A DNA stretch of 10,511 nucleotides from Fidelibacterota bacterium UBA1134 (GCA_002311975.1 DCAL01000006.1:1834-12344); one strand, 5' to 3'; positions 1 to 7,517 are shown, numbered from the stretch's first letter. Numbers and translations: made by a program. Notes: generated from the sequence alone by a model not told the origin.

Positions 1-1
1 G

Positions 2-919
2 GGAAGTACCAAACGCGGTATCGCTCCTGTCTATGCCGACAAGATGTACCGCCACGGCATCAGGATAGGTGACCTGCTGGAGCCGGCCATCTTTGAAGAA
101 AAACTGATCCGTTCGTTCGAGTTCAATAAGAACATCATTCAGAAAGTTTTCGGTCGCCAGTTTGATCTGACAATGGATGACATCTACACAGATTATCTTT
201 CATACGGCAAAGAGCTGAAATCATTCATCACCGATACGGCACTGGAGCTTTATTATGCCTACAAAGAAGGCAAGAACTTTCTATTCGAAGCGGCACAGGG
301 CATGTCGCTTGATATAGACCACGGCATGTATCCTCATACCACCAGCTCTTCTACAGTTGCCGGCCAGATGAGCGCCGGCACCGGGGTCGGTTTAAACGGG
401 GATCGTCAGATCATAGGCGTCGCCAAGGCGTACGTTTCTCGTGTGGGAATTTCCCCTTTCCCCACGGAACTTCATGATGAGCGGGCTGAGGAACTCCGGG
501 AAAAGGGGCAGGAATACGGCACCACTACAGGAAGACCCCGCCGAATAGGATGCCTTGACTTAGTCCAGTTGCGGCAGGCAGTGAGAGTTAACGGACTTAC
601 TGACATTGCACTTACCAAACTGGATGTGCTTGCAGGTTTCTCAAGCATAGCTGTATGCACATCTTATAAGATTGATGGGGAAATTATAAAGGAGATGCCG
701 GCAAGTCTGGACAAGATGCGCCGCGCCAAACCAACCTACACAGAACTGGATGGATGGGAAGAGATGAGTAAAGATCGTGTCAAATATTTTTGTGAAAATG
801 GTGGCAGTTCACTTCCGGCGGGGATGAGGAAATACATAAAGTTTATCGAGGAAGAGATCGAATGCCGCATATCCATCCTTTCACTGGGCCCTGACCGGAA
901 CGAGACCATTCTGCGCTGA
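2..919 (+). CDS. purA: Adenylosuccinate synthetase, C-terminal ~305 residues (5' partial)
   Basis: This enzyme joins IMP and aspartate with GTP to form adenylosuccinate, the first step of the AMP branch, in the cytoplasm. The frame is open from base 2, ahead of the first ATG at 44, and reads GSTKRGIAPVYADK then GIRIGDLLE. This corresponds to the family's GTTGRGIGPAYEDK region near residue 130, so about the first 130 residues, including the GTP P-loop, lie outside the window. Further motifs are FEAAQGMSLDIDHG, SRVGISPFPTEL, the strongly conserved TTTGRPRRIG, RVNGLTDIALTKLDVL, and near the C-terminus SLGPDRNETI. The Lys in STKRG and Ala in FEAAQG differ from the commonest bacterial form and point to a divergent PurA subfamily. 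The stop lies 5 bases before purL, so the two are probably co-transcribed. The identification is very safe; only the N-terminus is unknown. Confidence 0.95.
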   Translation, partial: GSTKRGIAPVYADKMYRHGIRIGDLLEPAIFEEKLIRSFEFNKNIIQKVFGRQFDLTMDDIYTDYLSYGKELKSFITDTALELYYAYKEGKNFLFEAAQGMSLDIDHGMYPHTTSSSTVAGQMSAGTGVGLNGDRQIIGVAKAYVSRVGISPFPTELHDERAEELREKGQEYGTTTGRPRRIGCLDLVQLRQAVRVNGLTDIALTKLDVLAGFSSIAVCTSYKIDGEIIKEMPASLDKMRRAKPTYTELDGWEEMSKDRVKYFCENGGSSLPAGMRKYIKFIEEEIECRISILSLGPDRNETILR

Positions 920-924
920 CCACC

Positions 925-3270
925 ATGACCTTCACCAGCGAAACCATTGATTTCAACACTCTGGATGATGGAGAAATCACGAGCAAGCTTCAAGAATACG
1001 GTCTCGGCCTGACCATCGAGGAGGCGAAACGAATCCAGAACGATATTCTTGACCGGCCCCCTTCCCTGACAGAGTGTGTCCTCTGGTCCATACAGGGTTC
1101 CGAACATTCTTCTTACAAAAGCAGCCGTCCACACTTGGAGCAGTTCGTCACCGATGGTCCCACTGTCATCCTCGGGGCGAAGGAAGATGCAGGTATCGTA
1201 GCCATCGCCACGGACAAACGGGGCTGCCGTTACGGCGTTGTCATGAGCCACGAATCCCATAACCACCCTTCCCAGATTGTCCCCTATGAAGGCGCGGCCA
1301 CCGGCATCGGCGGCAACGTGCGCGACGTCCTGTGCATGGGGGCGGAAGTTATCGCCGTGGCAGACGGACTGAGATTCGGCAATATCGCTTCGCCTAAGAC
1401 GAAATGGATTCACGAGGGTGTGGTGGTCGGCATCGCAGGGTACGGTAATCCCATCGGTGTCCCCAATATTTGCGGCGATCTCTACTACGATGAAGGATAT
1501 AATGACAACTGTCTGGTGACAGTCGTCACGCTGGGGATTGTCCGCGAGGATGAAGTTATCCACTCCTCCGCCCCACCCAATTCAGACAACTACGATCTCA
1601 TTCTGATAGGCAAACCTACTGACAACAGCGGCTTCGGCGGCGCCAGCTTCGCCTCCCTTGAATTGAACGAAGACGAGAAGGAATCCAAAAAAGCCGCTGT
1701 TCAGGAACCGAATGCATTTCTCGAAAGACACCTCATGAAGGCAACCTACGCCCTTTTCAATATTTTCAGGGAGAAGGGGCTATACGGCAGGGTTGGCTTC
1801 AAGGATCTGGGGGCCGGCGGCATCGCCTGCGCGAGTGTGGAACTGGCGGACAGCGCGGGCCTGGGAGCTGAAGTCTATCTAGACCGCGCCCATGTGAGCA
1901 TGAACCAACTTCACCCTTCTGTGATCCTCTGCTCCGAAACGCAGGAACGGTTCATGTGGGTTGTCCATCCAGAGGTGACACCTCTCATTCTGGAGCACTT
2001 CAACGAAACTTTTGATCTGCCGAATGTCTCCAAAGGCGCAGCGGCACGGGTCGTGGGAAAGGTTCGGGCAGATGGTCAATATACGGTTCATATGAATGGT
2101 CAGAAGATCGTAGACGCTCCCGCCCCACAGGTGACAAAAGGGTTCCTCTACAACCGCTCCTCCAGTGCGCCAGAGCGGATATTTACAGAACCAGACTTGG
2201 CGGAACCAGAAAGCTACAATGATACGCTACTATCAATCCTATCTCATGAAAATGTCGCTTCACGGGAAGCTGTATTCGAAACGTATGACAAACAGGTTCA
2301 GGGGCGCACCATCTCTGAGTCCGGCCATAGCGACGCCGGCGTCATGCAGCCGTTCAACGATGACAGTTATCCAGAAGAGATTCGCGCCATCGGTATTGCC
2401 CTTTCCACTGATCACAATCCCCGCTACAGCAAGATTGATCCCTACTGGGGCGCAGTGAATGCAGTAGTGGAAAGTGTAAGAAACATCGCTGCTGTCGGCG
2501 CCACACCGCAAGCTTTTACCGACTGCCTCTGCTTTGGAAATCCCGAAAAGGAAGATCAAATGTGGCAGTTTGTAGAGGCGGTCCGCGGCGTGGCCGAGAC
2601 CTGCAAGGCGATAAAGCTCAAGGAGCATCCGGAGCATCCCGTTCCCATCATCGCCGGAAACGTTTCATTTTACAACGAATCGCGCAACGGCGCCATACCA
2701 CCCAGCCCCATCATCAGTTGCCTCGGAAAGTTAGAAGACGTAAACAAAGTTGTGACGCCTCACTTCAAGGAGGTTGGATCAAAAATTTTCCTGATTGGTG
2801 AGCGTAAGGACGAATGTGGGGGGAGCGTTTACTATTCATTGAAAGGTGAACTGGGCGCCAACTTACCGAGGCCTGATGTTCATGAAGTCACTCGTCAAAT
2901 GTATGCACTCACCGATGCTGTTTCAGATGGCCTCGTGCTCAGCTGTCACGATATTTCCGAAGGCGGAATCTCAACAGCGCTGGCGGAGATGAGCTTCCTG
3001 AACACCATTGGCTGTGAGGCCATAATTAATGGCAACTGCAGAATTGACAAGCTTCTTTTTTCTGAGAGCGGTGGATTCGTACTGGAATTGAAAAGCAGCA
3101 ATGTGTCAGAAATCTCATCTATTTTCCACCGTTACGATTTAGACATTATTGAGGTCGGTAGAACAACTGCCGGGGGGCGACTCAGGATGAATGGGGTCAT
3201 CGACATTGAGCTTCAATCAGCGAAGAAAGCCTGGACTGAAGGGCTCCGTATTCGGCTGGCACAGCTCTAG
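925..3270 (+). CDS. purL: Phosphoribosylformylglycinamidine synthase, large catalytic subunit (small-type PurL)
   Basis: PurL converts FGAR to FGAM with ATP, using ammonia delivered by the PurQ glutaminase in a complex held together by PurS. At 781 residues this is the small, PurQ/PurS-dependent type (usually about 720-770), not the 1300-residue fused form. The N-terminal part carries SEHSSYKSSR (residues 59-68); His61 sits at the conserved active-site histidine, and the usual Cys of SEHC is Ser. ESHNHPS (110-116), YEGAATGIGGNVRD (121-134) and CMGA (137-140) are the nucleotide and metal sites of the first AIRS-like half. The second half shows HDISEGGISTALAEMSF and FSESGGFVLEL. The ATG is 5 bases after the purA stop, with no clear Shine-Dalgarno sequence, which is compatible with translational coupling. 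Its partners PurQ and PurS are encoded by the fused gene two positions downstream. Confidence 0.97.
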   Translation: MTFTSETIDFNTLDDGEITSKLQEYGLGLTIEEAKRIQNDILDRPPSLTECVLWSIQGSEHSSYKSSRPHLEQFVTDGPTVILGAKEDAGIVAIATDKRGCRYGVVMSHESHNHPSQIVPYEGAATGIGGNVRDVLCMGAEVIAVADGLRFGNIASPKTKWIHEGVVVGIAGYGNPIGVPNICGDLYYDEGYNDNCLVTVVTLGIVREDEVIHSSAPPNSDNYDLILIGKPTDNSGFGGASFASLELNEDEKESKKAAVQEPNAFLERHLMKATYALFNIFREKGLYGRVGFKDLGAGGIACASVELADSAGLGAEVYLDRAHVSMNQLHPSVILCSETQERFMWVVHPEVTPLILEHFNETFDLPNVSKGAAARVVGKVRADGQYTVHMNGQKIVDAPAPQVTKGFLYNRSSSAPERIFTEPDLAEPESYNDTLLSILSHENVASREAVFETYDKQVQGRTISESGHSDAGVMQPFNDDSYPEEIRAIGIALSTDHNPRYSKIDPYWGAVNAVVESVRNIAAVGATPQAFTDCLCFGNPEKEDQMWQFVEAVRGVAETCKAIKLKEHPEHPVPIIAGNVSFYNESRNGAIPPSPIISCLGKLEDVNKVVTPHFKEVGSKIFLIGERKDECGGSVYYSLKGELGANLPRPDVHEVTRQMYALTDAVSDGLVLSCHDISEGGISTALAEMSFLNTIGCEAIINGNCRIDKLLFSESGGFVLELKSSNVSEISSIFHRYDLDIIEVGRTTAGGRLRMNGVIDIELQSAKKAWTEGLRIRLAQL

Positions 3271-3348
3271 CTTGAGAAGAATGTCCGTTGGGACAGGAAC
3301 ATATCTGCTCAGCCACTGAATGGATACCATGACGTCAGCAAGGAATCA

Positions 3349-3354
3349 GGGGAG
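3349..3354 (+). promoter_or_regulatory. Shine-Dalgarno site GGGGAG for purM
   Basis: GGGGAG lies 10 bases before ATG 3365 and supports that start over the in-frame ATGs at 3320 and 3329, which have no comparable site at the right distance. Confidence 0.5.
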
Positions 3355-3364
3355 AGTTGATTAC

Positions 3365-4384
3365 ATGAGCGCCGGCGTTGACATCGACGCTGGCAACAGG
3401 GCAGTAGATATGATTAAGAATAGTGTGCAATCCACCTTCAACGCCAATGTACTCACCGGCATCGGATCATTCGGCTCGCTCTTCGATCTGAAAGAAATTC
3501 TCAGTAAGTACGATCACCCAGTGCTGGTCCAGAGCATTGATGGCGTAGGAACTAAGGTGATCGTGGCTCGGATGATGCACAAGTACGACACCATCGGCAT
3601 TGACCTTGTGAGCGCCTGCGCCAATGATATCATTGTGATGGGCGCCCGACCACTCACTTTTCTGGACTACATCGCCAACGACCGGCTGAAACCGGAAGTC
3701 ATAGCCGAAATGGTGAAAGGAATGGCGACGGCCTGTAAGGAATCCGGCATCGCCCTTGTGGGTGGAGAGACCGCCGAGATGCCCGATACCTACCTCGCGG
3801 GAGAGCACGACCTTGTGGGCGTCATCACCGGTGTTGCGGAAAAAGACAAGATTATCTCTGGGGACTCCATCGTCCCCGGTGACGTGGTGCTGGGCCTTCC
3901 TTCCAGCGGCCTCCATACAAACGGTTATTCTCTGGCGCGGAAGCTCTTCTTTGATGTGGGCGGATACGAAGCGGACGATACAATTTCCGGACTGGAGAAA
4001 TCGGTGGGCGAGACACTATTGGAGCCTCACATCAATTACACAAATCATGTTTTCTCTCTGCTGGACAACGGCGTCCCTGTCAAGGGAATGGCTCACATCA
4101 CCGGCGGCGGATTGGTGGAAAATATTCCGCGGATCCTGCCGGATGGGTGTGCGGTGGAAATAAAAAAGAAGTCCTGGCCGGCCCCACCTGTGTTTAAGCT
4201 AATGAAGGAACTGGGCAACATCGACTGTGATGAAATGGGTCGAACCTTCAACATGGGCATCGGACTGATAATCATAGTCCATGAAGATAACACTGAAAAC
4301 GTGAGTGCATACCTTGGCGGTCCAACATCACTGTACAGGATCGGCGAGATCATTCCCGGCAATCAAGGGCTACACTTTGTCTGA
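3365..4384 (+). CDS. purM: Phosphoribosylformylglycinamidine cyclo-ligase (AIR synthetase)
   Basis: PurM closes the imidazole ring, turning FGAM into AIR with ATP. From ATG 3365 the protein has 339 residues, close to the usual 340-350. Visible motifs are AGVDIDAGN (3-11), GIGSFG (32-37), DGVGTK (59-64), GIDLVSACANDIIVMGA (78-94), VGGETAEMP (132-140) and LPSSGLHTNGYSLAR (178-192), together the ATP site and AIRS N and C domains. The start is uncertain. ATG 3365 has a good GGGGAG site, but most relatives have a Tyr two residues before AGVDI, and here that Tyr codon lies just upstream of 3365. ATGs at 3320 or 3329 would retain it, giving up to 354 residues. The 3' end overlaps the purQ/purS gene by 8 bases, and the gene order purL-purM-purQS follows the pathway chemistry. 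Confidence 0.95.
   Translation: MSAGVDIDAGNRAVDMIKNSVQSTFNANVLTGIGSFGSLFDLKEILSKYDHPVLVQSIDGVGTKVIVARMMHKYDTIGIDLVSACANDIIVMGARPLTFLDYIANDRLKPEVIAEMVKGMATACKESGIALVGGETAEMPDTYLAGEHDLVGVITGVAEKDKIISGDSIVPGDVVLGLPSSGLHTNGYSLARKLFFDVGGYEADDTISGLEKSVGETLLEPHINYTNHVFSLLDNGVPVKGMAHITGGGLVENIPRILPDGCAVEIKKKSWPAPPVFKLMKELGNIDCDEMGRTFNMGIGLIIIVHEDNTENVSAYLGGPTSLYRIGEIIPGNQGLHFV
4365..4369 (+). promoter_or_regulatory. Shine-Dalgarno site AAGGG deciding the TTG start of purQ/purS
   Basis: AAGGG ends 7 bases before TTG 4377. The protein from that codon begins SDITIAVVQFPGSN, matching the usual extreme N-terminus of PurQ. The in-frame ATG at 4305 would add 24 residues that have no counterpart in PurQ and would lie inside purM. 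Confidence 0.7.
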
Positions 4385-5639
4385 TATCACTATCGCCGTC
4401 GTTCAGTTCCCCGGCTCCAATACGGAGCGGGAGACGTGTCTCGCCCTGAAGCGCGCCGGCATGACGCCTGTTGAATTCCTCTGGAATGAGCCCACGGAAA
4501 AGTTGCGGTCGTGCAATGGGTTTATCATTGTGGGCGGCTTCTCCTACGAGGACCGCTCCCGGGCCGGTATCATCGCATCACTGGATCCCGTGATGCAGGT
4601 CATCAGCGAAGAAGCAGAAAAAGGTAAACCGGTTTTGGGCATCTGCAACGGCGCCCAGATACTGGTGGAGACAGGACTGATCCCGGGACTTCCAGACAGC
4701 CGCGTCGCCATCGCCCTCGCCACCAACCGCCGCGTAAGGGATGGCCGCGTGGTAGGCACTGGGTACTACAACGTCTGGACAAATGTTCAACTGACCACCC
4801 CCCCTAACCGCTGTGCCTTCAGCAGATCTCTGCGGCCGGGTGAATGGATAACCATCCCCATTGCCCACGCCGAAGGACGGTTCATGATGGACAACTCTCT
4901 CTTGGATGAACTGCGAGTAAACGACCAAACCGTCTTCAGATACTGCGATAAAAAAGGCAAAATATCGCCGGAGTTCCCCGTCAATCCCAACGGCTCCATT
5001 GATAACCTTGCCGCCGTTTGCAACCGTACCGGCAACATTATGGCCATGATGCCCCATCCGGAGCGGACGCCCGAAGGTGATCTCGTTTTCATATCAATGC
5101 AGAAATACATACTTGAAGACAAACATGTGGAGTCACCACAACTCAATTACACCCCTGAGCGGATACCCATCTCCCCTTACAAGCCTGAAGATGGGTGTGA
5201 AGAATTGCTGATTGATCTGATCATCACAGACAACGAGGCGGTGTCCGTGGAGGGTGAATTGAGTCGCCTGGGCCTGCCGGTAGGCATCACGCGCCAGACC
5301 CATTGGGAAGTCAAAATGAAACCTGACAATAACGGTCTTCTGCAAGAAGTTATACGATCCGGAGAACTGTTCAATTCCAACAAAGAGGTGCTGGCAAGAA
5401 AGGGAAATGATAGTCAATCTGTCTCGTTCCTCGTACGTTACAAAGACGATATGGAAGGCCGTCACAAGCACGAAGTTCTGCAGGAGTGGTTCGGTCTCAA
5501 GGGAATCGAGAGAATCCGTAAAGGGACAGTCTGGACCATCTCCGCTGAAGGAGGGTCGCTGGAAGATGTTTCGTCTAAAGTTCTCGCGACGCACATCCTC
5601 TCTAACCCCTATTCCCACTATTGCTATACCTATGAATAA
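4377..5639 (+). CDS. purQ: FGAM synthase glutaminase PurQ fused to a C-terminal PurS-like extension
   Basis: Residues 1 to about 245 are PurQ, the class I glutamine amidotransferase that supplies ammonia to PurL. They include the N-terminal VVQFPGSN, GGFSYEDRSRAG, nucleophile elbow GICNGAQ with Cys90, IPIAHAEGRF (160-169), and MMPHPER with His227 and Glu229 completing the triad. PurQ alone normally ends at about 220-270 residues; this protein has 420. The last ~70 residues (348-420: FLVRYKDDMEG, GLKGIERIRKG, ATHILSNPYSHYCYTYE) follow the PurS pattern of strand, helix, conserved R-x-G strand turn, then a helix ending in LxNP and a final strand. Residues 275-342 (LLIDLIITDN, LSRLGLPVGI, LLQEVIRSGELFNSN) look like a second, degenerate unit of similar size. 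No separate purS is in the window, consistent with a fusion. The start is TTG with a good AAGGG site, overlapping purM by 8 bases. The PurQ assignment is firm; PurS is an inference from pattern. Confidence 0.9.
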   Translation: MSDITIAVVQFPGSNTERETCLALKRAGMTPVEFLWNEPTEKLRSCNGFIIVGGFSYEDRSRAGIIASLDPVMQVISEEAEKGKPVLGICNGAQILVETGLIPGLPDSRVAIALATNRRVRDGRVVGTGYYNVWTNVQLTTPPNRCAFSRSLRPGEWITIPIAHAEGRFMMDNSLLDELRVNDQTVFRYCDKKGKISPEFPVNPNGSIDNLAAVCNRTGNIMAMMPHPERTPEGDLVFISMQKYILEDKHVESPQLNYTPERIPISPYKPEDGCEELLIDLIITDNEAVSVEGELSRLGLPVGITRQTHWEVKMKPDNNGLLQEVIRSGELFNSNKEVLARKGNDSQSVSFLVRYKDDMEGRHKHEVLQEWFGLKGIERIRKGTVWTISAEGGSLEDVSSKVLATHILSNPYSHYCYTYE

Positions 5640-5648
5640 ACGGCACAG

Positions 5649-6617
5649 ATGAACAACTATAAGCGTACGCTCCGCGAAAATCTTCACAACTGCCTGACGG
5701 AAACTGATCTCAGTGGCTTAAGGAAATACACCGGCAAGGTGCGTGATCGATACGAACTGGACGACAGGCTGATTCTCATCACAACAGACCGCCAGAGCGC
5801 CTTCGACCGCGTGCTGGCTTCTATCCCGTTCAAAGGACAGGTGTTGAATCAGACCAGTGCGTGGTGGTTCGACAAGACAAGTCACATCATTCCTAATCAT
5901 GTCATTTCCGTGCCTGATCCCAACGTCACAGTGGCTAAGAAGTGTAACGTTATCCCGATTGAGTTCGTGGTGCGCGGCTACATTACAGGCAGTACAAGTA
6001 CATCCCTCTGGACAGTATACAACAGCGGCTCCCGAGAGTACTGCGGCAACGTCCTCCCGCAAGGACTGGTGAAGAATCAGAAGCTCGAAGCAAACATGCT
6101 CACCCCTACCACTAAGGATGTGCACCACGACCGACCGGTCTCACCCGGTGAAATTGTGAATGAAAGCTTAATGACGCAGGAAGACTGGGATTACTGCAGC
6201 AATAAGGCATTAGAACTTTTTGCCTTCGGGCAGGAGAAAGCCGCTGAACACGGATTGATTCTGGTAGATACCAAGTACGAAATGGGTAAGGATGCCCATG
6301 GGAACATCACACTGGTGGATGAAGTCCACACTCCCGACTCCAGCCGCTACTGGATTGCTGAGACCTATGAAGAGCGTTTAGCCAGCGGAGATGAGCCGGA
6401 AAATATTGATAAGGAATTCCTGCGGCTCTGGTTTGTGGATAATTGTGATCCATACCATGATGAAATCCTTCCGGAAGCGCCGGAAGAACTGGTCGTGGAG
6501 CTTTCCAGCCGTTACATTTACTTGTATGAGACTATTACGGGTCAATCGTTTTCTTTCCCTCAATCAATGACACCAGTCCATGAACGTATCGACAAAAACC
6601 TGAAGGATTATCTATGA
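5649..6617 (+). CDS. purC: SAICAR synthase (phosphoribosylaminoimidazole-succinocarboxamide synthase)
   Basis: PurC condenses CAIR with aspartate using ATP to give SAICAR. The 322-residue protein shows YTGKVRDRYEL (27-37, phosphate-binding start), TTDRQSAFD (45-53), VVRGYITGSTSTSLW (107-121), LPQGLVKNQKL, LTPTTKD (151-157), LVDTKYEMG (205-213) and DEVHTPDSSRYW (224-235). The STSTSLW plus NQKL/LTPTTKD features belong to the longer PurC subgroup (about 300-370 residues, seen for example in Vibrio and alphaproteobacteria), not the ~240-residue B. subtilis/E. coli type. The ATG lies 9 bases after the purQ/purS stop without a recognisable Shine-Dalgarno. The 3' end shares ATGA with purE. Placing purC directly before a class II purE mirrors the domain order of animal PAICS, where the same two activities are fused. 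Confidence 0.96.
   Translation: MNNYKRTLRENLHNCLTETDLSGLRKYTGKVRDRYELDDRLILITTDRQSAFDRVLASIPFKGQVLNQTSAWWFDKTSHIIPNHVISVPDPNVTVAKKCNVIPIEFVVRGYITGSTSTSLWTVYNSGSREYCGNVLPQGLVKNQKLEANMLTPTTKDVHHDRPVSPGEIVNESLMTQEDWDYCSNKALELFAFGQEKAAEHGLILVDTKYEMGKDAHGNITLVDEVHTPDSSRYWIAETYEERLASGDEPENIDKEFLRLWFVDNCDPYHDEILPEAPEELVVELSSRYIYLYETITGQSFSFPQSMTPVHERIDKNLKDYL
6602..6607 (+). promoter_or_regulatory. Shine-Dalgarno site GAAGGA for purE
   Basis: GAAGGA lies 6 bases before ATG 6614, inside the last codons of purC. Together with the ATGA stop/start overlap it indicates coupled translation of purC and purE. Confidence 0.7.
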
Positions 6618-7000
6618 AAACAGTCATTATCATGGGTTCCACATCGGACGAACCCCACGCCAAGAACATCACCGACAGACTGGATGAATACGGCATCCCG
6701 TGGGAACAGCATGTCGCTTCCGCTCACAAAAAGCCGAAAAAGGTGCTGGAGATTCTGGACTCATATAAAGAGAAGGCGGGAATCATCTATGTCACCATCG
6801 CAGGACGATCCAACGCCCTGTCAGGTTTCGTAGCCGCCAACTCCGAATTCCCGACTATAGCATGTCCTCCCTTTGCTGATAAAACTGATATGCTGGTAAA
6901 TATTCATTCTACTTTGCAGATGCCAAGCGATACGCCTGTGCTGACAATTTTAGACCCGGGGAATTGTGCTTTAGCTGTAAACCGAATTTTTGAAGTGTGA
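6614..7000 (+). CDS. purE: Class II PurE, AIR carboxylase (CO2-using type)
   Basis: This 128-residue protein has the PurE flavodoxin-like fold motifs: MGSTSD (7-12), SAHKKP (36-41), TIAGRSNALSGFV (61-73), TIACPP (81-86) and STLQMPS (99-105). AGRSNxLSG and ACPP replace the AGGAAHLPG and GVPV blocks of ordinary bacterial PurE. They match the class II enzymes of animals (PAICS) and Treponema denticola, which carboxylate AIR to CAIR with CO2 directly. Class I enzymes instead act as a mutase on N5-CAIR made by PurK. No purK is present in the window, which agrees. The protein is short at the C-terminus compared with the ~160-residue class I family. It starts inside the purC stop with a good GAAGGA site. 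The family is certain; the substrate class is inferred from motifs. Confidence 0.93.
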   Translation: MKTVIIMGSTSDEPHAKNITDRLDEYGIPWEQHVASAHKKPKKVLEILDSYKEKAGIIYVTIAGRSNALSGFVAANSEFPTIACPPFADKTDMLVNIHSTLQMPSDTPVLTILDPGNCALAVNRIFEV

Positions 7001-7002
7001 GC

Positions 7003-7016
7003 GTGTTCTGGTGTTC
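7003..7016 (+). repeat. Left inverted copy of the GAACAC octamer repeat
   Basis: GTGTTC occurs twice with an 8-base period (7003-7008 and 7011-7016), directly after the purE stop. It is the reverse complement of the GAACAC units found at 7488-7517 on the other side of the four-helix-bundle gene. Confidence 0.55.
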
Positions 7017-7037
7017 CAGTATTAATGGATTTAAGAT

Positions 7038-7505
7038 ATGAGTAAAATCACGCGATTTGAAGATTTAATTTGCTGGCAAAAAGCTCGGGAATTGGTGAAC
7101 AATAATTACACCATTACAGAATTAGGACCACTATCAAAAGACTTCGGTTTAAAAGGTCAACTACGACGGGCTTCTGTTTCAGCTATGACGAACATTGCGA
7201 AAGGATTTTCTCGGCTCCATCGTAAAGAATTCATACGCTTTTTAGATATTTCACAAAGTTCAGCAATGGAAGTAAGGAGTTGATTGTATCTTGTCCCTGA
7301 TCAAAATTATTTAGAGAATAACAAAATAACAGCCCTTCAAAACTATGCTGGAGAAGTGCCTGCGATTACGATGGGTTTATTGAAACATGTGAATAATTCC
7401 ATTTCAAATAATAAAGTCAGTGAACCTATTTCAGAATATGGTACCAAACAAAACTATTGGAATCTTTCTGATGAATTTATCAACCGAGAACACTCGAACA
7501 CATAG
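7038..7505 (+). pseudogene. Four-helix-bundle protein (23S rRNA intervening-sequence/S23 type), interrupted by in-frame TGA
   Basis: Residues 1-81 (ATG 7038) contain FEDLICWQKARELV, KDFGLKGQLRRASVSAMTNIAKGF, KEFIRFLDISQSSAMEVRS, the hallmark of the small four-helix-bundle family first met in 23S rRNA intervening sequences. TGA at 7281-7283 stops the frame in the middle of the third helix. The same frame then continues with LYLVPDQNYL and helical sequence ending at TAG 7503-7505, as expected in intact relatives, where LY follows RS plus one residue. So a single sense codon has become a stop. The full frame would be about 154 codons, longer than the usual ~120 because of an extra C-terminal stretch. 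TTG 7284 could in principle start a separate second half, but no ribosome site favours it. TGA recoding is unlikely, since neighbouring genes use TGA as a terminator. The gene has no known role in purine synthesis; its cellular function in general is unclear. Confidence 0.75.
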
Positions 7506-7517
7506 GTACATGAACAC
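7488..7517 (+). repeat. Right GAACAC octamer repeat, overlapping the purB start
   Basis: GAACAC occurs at 7488-7493, 7496-7501 and 7512-7517, that is at offsets of 8 and 16 bases. It is inverted relative to the GTGTTC pair at 7003-7016. The last unit lies inside codons 1-3 of purB, and the first two encode the final residues of the four-helix-bundle frame. Confidence 0.55.

Larger units (their letters stand above)
7003..7517 (+). mobile_element. Putative four-helix-bundle gene cassette inserted between purE and purB
   Basis: The segment holds one small AT-rich gene (about 30% GC in a 60-base sample at 7281-7340, against about 65% in a sample of purL at 1261-1320). It is bracketed by inverted 8-base-period repeats, GTGTTC pairs on the left and GAACAC units on the right. 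It is the only large break in an otherwise tightly packed operon. No transposase is present, so any movement would need outside enzymes. That it is a mobile cassette is an inference from composition, repeats and position; an old stable insertion would look the same. Confidence 0.35.

Noticed and set aside
736..1563. Long minus-strand open frame (275 codons) across the purA/purL junction
   Set aside because: It lies antisense to two clear pur genes, has no recognisable motif or ribosome site, and its length is explained by the codon bias of purL.
3282..3295. Possible hairpin TGTCC-GTTG-GGACA between purL and purM
   Set aside because: A 5-base stem with no T run, in the middle of an operon; this is likely chance and not a terminator.
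4305..4376. ATG 4305 as the start of the purQ/purS gene
   Set aside because: It would add 24 unrelated residues inside purM; TTG 4377 has a good AAGGG site and gives the normal PurQ N-terminus.
7281..7283. TGA read as selenocysteine, Trp or Gly in the four-helix-bundle gene
   Set aside because: Five neighbouring genes end with TGA, the family has no catalytic Cys/Sec at this point, and no selenocysteine hairpin is evident after it.
7420..7509. ATG 7420 as the start of purB
   Set aside because: The extra 30 residues overlap the four-helix-bundle frame and match nothing in PurB, which begins shortly before ISPLDGRY.
7488..7517. GAACAC units as a CRISPR or iteron array
   Set aside because: Units are 6-8 bases with no spacers of constant length, and copies face each other across a gene; this is not an array of either kind.
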